Shown: in pieces, positions 1 through 4,740 of the stretch
Numbering within the stretch: the first letter of the stretch is position 1
Layout: the number at the start of each line of letters is the position of its first letter
Program-made: the position numbers and the translations under genes
IMG/VR virus record: IMGVR_UViG_3300030099_003494
Location: 1-35,519 of that record
Reading direction: 5' to 3' (one strand)
From: a virus
Length of the DNA: 35,519 bases
The notes under the pieces: generated by a model
Told to the model about the DNA's origin: nothing
Seen by the model: only the letters and a program-made list of their open reading frames with translations
Databases searched by the model: none

Positions 1-105
1 ATAGTCTAGGTACAGTATGTAGTGTTTTGTATCACAAATGGTAGCCCTATGCATTGAACCATACAACATACGCACGGAGCATATCAGCAATGTATCTAAG
101 ACTAT
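1..105 (+). other. Imperfect long inverted repeat, possible RNA stem at left edge
   Basis: Bases 1-13 pair with 92-105 (13 pairs, one G.U at 10/95, one bulged A at 98). Inside, 15-20 pairs with 66-71 and 38-42 with 58-62. The G.U pair suits a plus-strand transcript. The left arm shares TAGTCTAGG with the first stem of the structured region at 1503. The element may begin before the window. No ORF here is convincing. An alternative is a DNA-level repeat near an origin. Confidence 0.4.
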
Positions 106-188
106 TTCGTGTACAAGGGGAGGCTAACTTACAGGAATTTATTTCTTTCTACGCTGAAGAAATAAATCTCGTTATAGCATATCAGTAA
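78..188. repeat. Direct repeat AGCATATCAGYAA, two copies
   Basis: A 13-base direct repeat with one mismatch lies at 78-90 and 176-188, spaced 98 bases apart. Between the copies is a hairpin of 11 perfect pairs plus one T.G (137-148 with 156-167). A perfect 10-base inverted repeat (123-132 with 250-259) spans the second copy. Together these make the stretch upstream of the first gene unusually repeat-rich. Function is unknown; protein-binding iterons or RNA stems are both possible. Confidence 0.45.
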
Positions 189-201
189 AGGCGAACACGA
201 G

Positions 202-217
202 TGTCGCATTTGCGACA
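202..217. promoter_or_regulatory. Dyad operator TGTCGCA-TT-TGCGACA
   Basis: A perfect 7-base inverted repeat with a 2-base centre overlaps the -35 region of the promoter at 210-239. This size and place are typical of a dimeric repressor site. I do not recognise the half-site as a known regulator's box, and no obvious repressor gene is in the window. Confidence 0.5.
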
Positions 218-239
218 GCCTTGACAGACACGCTATACT
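210..239 (+). promoter_or_regulatory. Candidate sigma70-type promoter for the first gene
   Basis: A -35-like TTGCGA at 210-215 lies 18 bases before a -10-like TATACT at 234-239, placing the start near 246 and leaving a leader of about 32 bases before the ATG at 278. A perfect TTGACA at 221-226 is also present but is only 7 bases from TATACT; at a 19-base spacing it would face TAGAGT at 246. Which -35 is used is uncertain. Confidence 0.5.
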
Positions 240-277
240 CCCCTGTAGAGTAAGTTAGCTAAAGAAAGGAATATACA

Positions 278-664
278 ATGGCTAAAAATACATGGACACC
301 TAAGAACAAAACTTATGGTGTAATCAAAGGAACTAACTACTATGGCGTGAAGCTAGTAGGTAAGGATAGTCCAAGAGAAGATGGGAAGTCAGCTTTCTTC
401 ATCATGCAGAAAACAGATGCTTTCGGCAATGGTAAGAAGTTGCATGACCAACCGCTTACTCACTATCCAGCTTACATGCAGTTCAAAGCCATAGTAGAGA
501 ACAATCCTAAGGCATTAGAGAAAGGTAAGTTCAAACTGAACTCTAATGGTTCTATACCGAAAGCCTTAGTATCTCTGCTAGGTACAGACAAAGTAGCTAA
601 AGAGATAGAAGGAGTTCCAACTCTCTCACAATGCAAACAAGAAATGCAGTCATGGGGGAGTTAA
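278..664 (+). CDS. Hypothetical phage protein, 128 aa
   Basis: I do not recognise this protein. It is basic and hydrophilic, with no membrane segment and only one Cys. It reads like a small soluble beta-rich or nucleic-acid-associated protein: many Lys, an aromatic and Gly-rich N-terminal half (YGVIKGTNYYGVKLVG), and a C-terminal half of likely helices. The ATG is supported by AAAGGA seven bases upstream. It is transcribed alone: the promoter/operator region lies before it and a strong terminator follows at 729-766. A dedicated promoter and terminator suggest an early, strongly expressed or separately controlled product. Confidence 0.75.
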   Translation: MAKNTWTPKNKTYGVIKGTNYYGVKLVGKDSPREDGKSAFFIMQKTDAFGNGKKLHDQPLTHYPAYMQFKAIVENNPKALEKGKFKLNSNGSIPKALVSLLGTDKVAKEIEGVPTLSQCKQEMQSWGS

Positions 665-720
665 TCCTTCTCGTGTTCCTTTGTGTGCTTAGCTTTTATA
701 CAGGTAAGTATTCAAATTGA
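631..720 (+). CDS. Possible 29-aa single-span membrane peptide
   Basis: An ATG at 631, in another frame overlapping the end of the previous gene, opens a 29-residue ORF. It has a short positive start (MQTRNAV), a continuous hydrophobic stretch (LILLVFLCVLSFY) and a polar tail, and ends just before the terminator. This is the layout of a small membrane peptide. A second in-frame ATG at 652 gives 22 residues. Neither start has a well-spaced ribosome site; the nearest GGAG is 17 bases before 631. It could easily be chance. Confidence 0.25.
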   Translation: MQTRNAVMGELILLVFLCVLSFYTGKYSN

Positions 721-728
721 ACTAAATC

Positions 729-766
729 AAAGTCGGCTAGTCGTAAGGCTAGTCGGCTTTTTTTTA
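729..766 (+). terminator. Strong rho-independent terminator, plus strand only
   Basis: A 14-pair stem (729-742 with 747-760) closes on a GTAA (GNRA-class) tetraloop and runs into eight Ts (758-765). Three pairs are G.U (733/756, 736/753, 741/748), so the two arms look like direct copies of GGCTAGTCG rather than a clean inverted repeat. In the opposite strand these become A-C mismatches, so termination should act only on plus-strand transcripts. Confidence 0.85.
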
Positions 767-1050
767 TTTAGTCGCAGGGGGGCGAGTGTATCATACCAGA
801 ATCTACCCTACCCCCAACAGTCCTATGCATATCAATTCGTAATGAATGCTATCCAAAAAAAATTTCTCCTATGCATATGCGATAGGGGGCGAGAACCCCA
901 TAACACGCATATACGAATGGGGCTGTCAAGTCGTTCTCTTTAATGGGGCAAATTTGCAAAAAATTTTTTTGTCGGCAAAACTGTTGTTGAGATTTTTTTC
1001 TCAGCTATTTTATTTATTCATGCACACATGCACTAATGAAAGGAGTTGTT
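767..1050 (+). other. Non-coding repeat-rich upstream region of the zinc-ribbon gene
   Basis: No convincing gene lies here. The stretch contains GGGGGCGAG twice (778-786, 885-893), TCCTATGCATAT twice (821-832, 867-878), a short GGGG/CCCC hairpin (886-889 with 896-899), two AT-rich palindromes around 951-972, and a TGAGA/TCTCA hairpin near 990-1003. A weak promoter-like pair, TTGTTG then TATTTT 16 bases later, sits at about 985-1012. The ORFs reading through it cross the terminator or the palindromes and have no ribosome site. Confidence 0.45.
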
Positions 1051-1497
1051 ATGGGCAAGAAAAAATATATTACACATACACCTAATACAAAGAAAGCTTT
1101 GATTGGTGTTGATGAGAACAATGGTCGGCTTGTGTATGCCGATACAGGACTACCTGTTATCCGTACACAGACAGAGTTCATGACTGAAAGTCAAGACAAA
1201 GACCTGTACAAGCACGAGTGTATTGCTTGTGGAGTTCTAACCAACGCAGAGTTTCCTAGATGTTGGGATTGTGTGCAACAAGACAAAGAATTGGAGAACA
1301 AGATGAAACGACTAGCTCGGCTATCAAGAGAAGGTATTATCCCAGAAGATGATACCAACGGAGTTAGAGATGCTAGTTATCAATACAACGATAGCGTTAC
1401 TGTTGTTGTAGATAATTACAAAACTTGCAGTAATTGTTTCATAGTCTTACCGAAATCTTTCGGTCGTAAAAGACTATGTGAACATTGTAGGAAGTAA
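1051..1497 (+). CDS. Double zinc-ribbon protein, 148 aa
   Basis: Eight cysteines form two four-Cys sets. The first is C57-x2-C60 with C71-x2-C74; the second is C126-x2-C129 with C143-x2-C146, at the very C-terminus. This is the pattern of two zinc ribbons separated by a charged linker with a helical Lys/Arg/Glu stretch (about 78-93). Such proteins usually bind nucleic acid or polymerase; the exact role here is unknown. I place the start at the second ATG (1051) because AAAGGAG (1039-1045) overlaps the codons following the upstream ATG at 1036 and is ideally spaced from 1051. The 3' end contains a long hairpin (1441-1477) that adjoins the structured RNA region starting at 1503. Confidence 0.8.
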   Translation: MGKKKYITHTPNTKKALIGVDENNGRLVYADTGLPVIRTQTEFMTESQDKDLYKHECIACGVLTNAEFPRCWDCVQQDKELENKMKRLARLSREGIIPEDDTNGVRDASYQYNDSVTVVVDNYKTCSNCFIVLPKSFGRKRLCEHCRK

Positions 1498-1502
1498 TTA
1501 GC

Positions 1503-1943
1503 TAGAGTAGTCTAGGACATACCTTATCGTAGTTAGTTTGTAATAAATTCCTTTACTACGATACTTGGACTACTCTATGGTAATTATTACAGAGTAGGCG
1601 TATTCCTTTCACTAGGGTGCGAAGCTAAATATCGCTCCCAATATGCGTACTAATAGCCAAGCAACCATGTATGCCTACTCTGTAATAGTTACAAGACATG
1701 TTGCTATCGCTTTACTTGTATCCTTTCTTAATACGATATAAAGCAACGGCTATGGGATTGTGGTCGTGATTGACTAGCAACACCTTGTAACCGAATAGCT
1801 ATCTATGAGTAGGAAGTCTTTACTACTTGCCCTGTTTTGACTGACTGAAAGTAGATAGCTTGATATCTATACAGAACTAATGTTCTACCTTAAAAAATAA
1901 ATGTTATTTAGTCGTGTAGGTATCAAGCTATTTATGAGATAGC
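1503..1943 (+). ncRNA. Candidate large structured non-coding RNA
   Basis: This gap lacks an ORF with a ribosome site but holds consecutive long stems. A: 1503-1516 with 1564-1577 (14 pairs, two G.U), enclosing 1525-1533 with 1555-1563. B: 1580-1603 with 1669-1692 (24 unbroken pairs, three G.U), enclosing a hairpin at 1615-1647. C: 1688-1695 with 1784-1791 and 1700-1706 with 1775-1781, enclosing 1709-1714 with 1739-1744. D: 1797-1805 with 1852-1860. E: 1855-1867 with 1919-1931 (13 pairs, one G.U). All the G.U pairs noted in stems A, B and E work only in plus-strand RNA. Size and ornateness recall phage ncRNA classes such as ROOL or GOLLD, but I cannot assign it to either. A long leader controlling the following genes is the alternative. 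Confidence 0.65.
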
Positions 1944-1974
1944 AACGAGAACCATATTAAGAGAGAGGAAAATT

Positions 1975-2124
1975 ATGGTATGTGATATGTGTCATCAAGA
2001 CACTTATACAAAGTTATTGATAGAAGCTAATGTAAAATCCTCTGTTTATCACAGAGTATTGTGTCGTACTTGTGGATATCAAACAGTCAAAAGAATGAAT
2101 ACAAAGAAAGGTGGTGTACATTAA
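1975..2124 (+). CDS. Small zinc-ribbon protein, 49 aa
   Basis: The ORF encodes a 49-residue protein with C3-x2-C6 and C30-x2-C33, a compact four-Cys zinc-binding layout, and a basic C-terminal tail. The ATG at 1975 follows a purine-rich GAGAGAGGAAAA site and is the first gene after the structured RNA region. Its stop overlaps the next start (TAATG at 2122-2126), so the two are probably translationally coupled. It could be a nucleic-acid-binding or metal-holding accessory protein. Function is unknown. Confidence 0.65.
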   Translation: MVCDMCHQDTYTKLLIEANVKSSVYHRVLCRTCGYQTVKRMNTKKGGVH

Positions 2125-2651
2125 TGGCTAAAATGCAACCAGCAGATGAAGAAGAATTTGCTGAACATATCAAAGAAGTTGAAAGTCGTGGATTTGATAA
2201 TCATCATGACTACCGACTTCACAATGGTGTAAGTATATACGCTTGTAACATTGTAGATATCACAAAAGATGGAGAGCCAAAAACTACTCGTATGAGTACG
2301 ACAGCTTCATCTTATGGTCAAGCCTTTGGCGAACTATGGGATACTATGTATCAAGTAGGTATAGCTTCTGCACTCAATGGAATATCAAGTTTCATTGCTA
2401 GCATGGTTAAAGACTTATCTGCAAAAGGAACTCCTGCTGAAGCAATGCTAGGAGCTGTTTTGGAAATGTTGAAAGACAAAGAGTTTCATAAAATGTTCTT
2501 TGATGCAGTTAAATCAGGACAACCAGAGATGATTGCTATTGGTAATCCAGATTTGGTTGGCTCTATGATTGCTCAAACAATGGACAGCGATGAAATCAGC
2601 GAAGAACTTGATAAGTTCATCAATGATGTAATGAAAGGAGAAGAAGAATGA
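2124..2651 (+). CDS. Hypothetical protein, 175 aa
   Basis: I do not recognise this protein. It begins MAKMQPADEEE, after AAAGGTGG about ten bases upstream, and overlaps the preceding stop. An in-frame ATG at 2061 would add 21 residues inside the previous gene and has no ribosome site, so I reject it. The chain is acidic, with a probable beta-rich N-terminal third (VSIYACNIVDITKDG). It then has a mostly helical region with an amphipathic or mildly hydrophobic part (about 80-95), and an acidic C-terminus. It overlaps the next start by four bases (ATGA). Confidence 0.7.
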   Translation: MAKMQPADEEEFAEHIKEVESRGFDNHHDYRLHNGVSIYACNIVDITKDGEPKTTRMSTTASSYGQAFGELWDTMYQVGIASALNGISSFIASMVKDLSAKGTPAEAMLGAVLEMLKDKEFHKMFFDAVKSGQPEMIAIGNPDLVGSMIAQTMDSDEISEELDKFINDVMKGEEE

Positions 2652-2821
2652 GTAAAGCAAATCTAGAACACAATGGAGATACATTTTCTGTTGAAGTTGA
2701 TGATGATTTGTACCTACGAGTAAAACTTGGACTTTCTCAAAAGTATCTAACGCAAGAACAGCTAGATATTGTTGATGAAAAGACAGGTCGTATGGTACAG
2801 AGAATACTTAAAAACGAGTGA
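2648..2821 (+). CDS. Hypothetical small acidic protein, 57 aa
   Basis: The ORF starts at an ATGA overlap with the previous stop and has GGAGAAGAAG just upstream (GGAG at 2637-2640). The 57 residues are soluble and charged, with an N-terminal strand-rich part (FSVEVDDDLYLRVKLGL) and a short C-terminal helix. No Cys, no membrane segment. It belongs to the overlapping chain of small early genes. Function unknown. Confidence 0.6.
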   Translation: MSKANLEHNGDTFSVEVDDDLYLRVKLGLSQKYLTQEQLDIVDEKTGRMVQRILKNE

Positions 2822-2994
2822 TTAATCGTTTAAAGAAAAGAAAAAATTGTTTGAAAAGAAGAAAATCACATGTATGCAAATACAAGAGAACTTCTTGGGG
2901 AGCTTCTCAATGTTATATTTGCTACGAGTATTATAGCGAACAATTTAAATGTGATGTTTGTAGACCAATCATCATAGAAAGGATAAAGACATGA
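2818..2994 (+). CDS. Small basic zinc-finger-like protein, 58 aa, GTG start
   Basis: A GTG at 2818 overlaps the previous stop (GTGA). It opens a 58-residue frame that runs exactly to an ATGA overlap with the next gene, filling what would otherwise be a gap in the chain. The N-terminal half is very basic (LKKRKNCLKRRKSHVC). The second half carries C32-x2-C35 and C45-x2-C48, a four-Cys zinc knot, with two more Cys at 11 and 20. Basic plus zinc suggests nucleic-acid binding. The ribosome site is weak, so expression likely depends on coupling. Confidence 0.55.
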   Translation: MINRLKKRKNCLKRRKSHVCKYKRTSWGASQCYICYEYYSEQFKCDVCRPIIIERIKT

Positions 2995-3188
2995 GATTGA
3001 AAGAAGATAAAGAAATCTTTGAATACGAAGATGGTAATCCAAAGAGAGTTACAAATGAACTCGCTGTTGATTTCATCTTCCCAATGGACGTATCTAAAGA
3101 TGAAGCAGTTAAGTTCGTTACAGAACAACTAGAAAACTATCCAATGGATTGGACAATTGATATGTGGACAATTCCAAATGACGAGTAA
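2991..3188 (+). CDS. Hypothetical acidic protein, 65 aa
   Basis: The ORF starts at ATGA overlapping the preceding stop, with GAAAGGA seven bases upstream. The 65 residues are acidic with a Trp-rich end (DWTIDMWTIPNDE). The order of predicted elements (strand, strand, helix DEAVKFVTEQL, strand) suggests a small alpha/beta fold. No family is recognised. Its last codons overlap the start of the next gene by 11 bases. Confidence 0.6.
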   Translation: MRLKEDKEIFEYEDGNPKRVTNELAVDFIFPMDVSKDEAVKFVTEQLENYPMDWTIDMWTIPNDE

Positions 3189-3366
3189 AAGTGAGATAGA
3201 ATTATATATTCATTGTAGTAAGTGCCTAGAAGAAAAGCCAAGCTACCTAACACCAAGAGATTATTCAATGGTGGAAGTTGGTAGGACAAGTATTGGTTTG
3301 CAAGTCTGGTGCATAAGACATGAAGAAAACATAGTTCACTTGGACTTTAGAAAGGAAATAGTATGA
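3178..3366 (+). CDS. Small Cys/His-containing protein, 62 aa
   Basis: The protein has C13-x2-C16 and a later WCIRH motif (Cys and His about 35 residues on), giving a possible C-C-C-H metal site. I choose the ATG at 3178, inside the end of the previous gene, over the ATG at 3157: it gives a shorter overlap and the Cys pair sits near the N-terminus, as in its neighbours. Function is unknown. The gene is in the zinc-ribbon-rich early chain and overlaps the next start by ATGA. Confidence 0.55.
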   Translation: MTSKSEIELYIHCSKCLEEKPSYLTPRDYSMVEVGRTSIGLQVWCIRHEENIVHLDFRKEIV

Positions 3367-3506
3367 GATGTAAGAACTGTAATCAAGAAATAACCCAAGC
3401 GTCAGTATCAATAGATGATATTTTAGCACACCCTGATATCACTCTAGATGTTGACTATTGGTTAGACAGAGAACACAAGAAGGTGTGTAGAAAGGTAAAA
3501 CTATGA
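3363..3506 (+). CDS. Small Cys-pair protein, 47 aa
   Basis: The ORF is a 47-residue frame beginning MRCKNCNQEI, with the start overlapping the prior stop (ATGA) and AAAGGA about five bases upstream. C3-x2-C6 is at the N-terminus and a single Cys (42) near the C-terminus, so a full four-ligand site would need a His (about 23 or 38). The middle is acidic. It ends in an ATGA overlap with the next gene. Probably a degenerate or small zinc-binding protein; role unknown. Confidence 0.5.
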   Translation: MRCKNCNQEITQASVSIDDILAHPDITLDVDYWLDREHKKVCRKVKL

Positions 3507-4027
3507 ACGATATAGAGAAGATTGAAGAATATTCTCAAAGACTAAAGAACTGTGCTATCACTGTTGACATATTGAGATACCTAAATGGTATCGCTATTGA
3601 TATGGACTTCAACAGAAGCATTGAGCCAGAGTTTCTTGATGAAACTATGAAAACAGAACGAGCTATGGAAACTGATATTGTTGCAGACAGTAGGTTTCCT
3701 GTTGTTGTTTTGATGGCTGTTCCACATTATTACAAGCGTGGTGAACTAACTGATGTTCACGTTCGTATGGTAATGGAAGTCATTGTGAAAAGTAAAATCG
3801 GTAGAGAACTAGACCAAGAGTATGCGACTATTCAAGTTGATGTACCTATGGAAGTGCTAGAACATCTACCAAACATTCCAGAAATTCGTTGGATTGATAC
3901 AAAAGTCAACCGACAGGATTGGATAAAAGTATGGGAAAATGTAGATAAAGACAAGCTCAATCAAGATTTTGTCAAAGAGATTGAAACTTTCCTAGAGATA
4001 CAAGATGAAAGGAGAGAAGAAGAATGA
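3503..4027 (+). CDS. Hypothetical protein, 174 aa, upstream of AAA+ ATPase
   Basis: I do not recognise this protein. It is acidic and soluble, with an N-terminal helix (IEKIEEYSQRLKN), a central beta-rich segment (about 65-115, VVVLMAVPHYY and VRMVMEVIVKSKIG) and a charged helical C-terminus ending in Glu residues. It overlaps the following AAA+ gene by four bases (ATGA at 4024), so the two are translationally coupled. Its position suggests it could be a partner or adaptor of the ATPase/VWA pair, but nothing in the sequence proves that. Confidence 0.65.
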   Translation: MNDIEKIEEYSQRLKNCAITVDILRYLNGIAIDMDFNRSIEPEFLDETMKTERAMETDIVADSRFPVVVLMAVPHYYKRGELTDVHVRMVMEVIVKSKIGRELDQEYATIQVDVPMEVLEHLPNIPEIRWIDTKVNRQDWIKVWENVDKDKLNQDFVKEIETFLEIQDERREEE

Positions 4028-4740
4028 CTGAAAAAGGTTGTTGGGAACAACTAGAAACAGTTATCGGTTACAGCGACAGAATACTTCTGTATGGTGTAGC
4101 AGGTACAGGTAAAACATATCAAGCCAATCGCTTTGGTTTGAAGAAAGGACAAGGTACATACAACATTACATTGACAGCAGACAGCACGGCTACTGAATTG
4201 ATGGGGCATTACATAGCTACTTCTGATGGTGGTTTTCGTTGGAAAGATGGTAATGGTACTCGTGCTTTCAAAGAAGGCTCACGCCTTGTTATCAATGAGA
4301 TAGACCATGCAGGAGCAGATGTGCAAACATTTCTCCATGCTTTGCTAGATGACAAAGAGTTTGCTGGTTTTAATCTACCAGATGATGAAGGTACTTTTGT
4401 AAGACCATTGCCTAGCTTTCAATGTATTGCAACAATGAACGGCTATCCAGATGACTTACCAGAGCCACTTGCAGATAGGTTTCCTATCAAGATTAACATT
4501 GATAAGATACACCCTTCTGCATTGGAAAGTCTTGGTAAAAGACTTAAAGCTATCTACCTTGATACTAATGGTAGAAACTTGTCTATTCGTAAATGGATTG
4601 AGTTGAAGAAACTAATGGATAGTGAAGCAGATGATGTTACAGCAATACAGATATTGTTTCCAGATGAAGATGAACAATATACTGTGCTTTCTGCTCTAAA
4701 TCTTCAAGATGAACAACTACCAAACGAAGAAGATGAGTAA
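4024..4740 (+). CDS. MoxR-like AAA+ ATPase (AAA_5 type), 238 aa
   Basis: The protein is a single AAA+ domain. Walker A is GVAGTGKT (24-31), the Walker B region is LVINEID (88-94), the sensor-1 region is IATMN (135-139) and the likely Arg finger is in LADRF (149-153). The motif order and the following VWA gene match MoxR/CobS-type remodelling ATPases, which act as rings on protein or metal-cofactor targets together with a VWA partner. The usual Walker B Asp-Glu reads Asn-Glu here. The domain is compact with no extra N-terminal region. The start overlaps the 174-aa gene and its end overlaps the VWA gene by eight bases, so expression of all three is coupled. The substrate is unknown. Confidence 0.88.
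   Translation: MTEKGCWEQLETVIGYSDRILLYGVAGTGKTYQANRFGLKKGQGTYNITLTADSTATELMGHYIATSDGGFRWKDGNGTRAFKEGSRLVINEIDHAGADVQTFLHALLDDKEFAGFNLPDDEGTFVRPLPSFQCIATMNGYPDDLPEPLADRFPIKINIDKIHPSALESLGKRLKAIYLDTNGRNLSIRKWIELKKLMDSEADDVTAIQILFPDEDEQYTVLSALNLQDEQLPNEEDE

Noticed and set aside
221-239. TTGACA plus TATACT as one promoter
   Set aside because: Only 7 bases separate them, too few for a normal sigma70 contact; the TTGCGA at 210 has the right spacing.
683-943. 86-residue ORF over the first terminator
   Set aside because: It translates through the terminator hairpin and its T-run, with no ribosome site and no protein-like composition.
1498-1974. tRNA or tmRNA genes in the structured gap
   Set aside because: No T-loop GTTCGAA-type motif, acceptor-stem spacing or CCA end could be found; the stems are too long and differently spaced.
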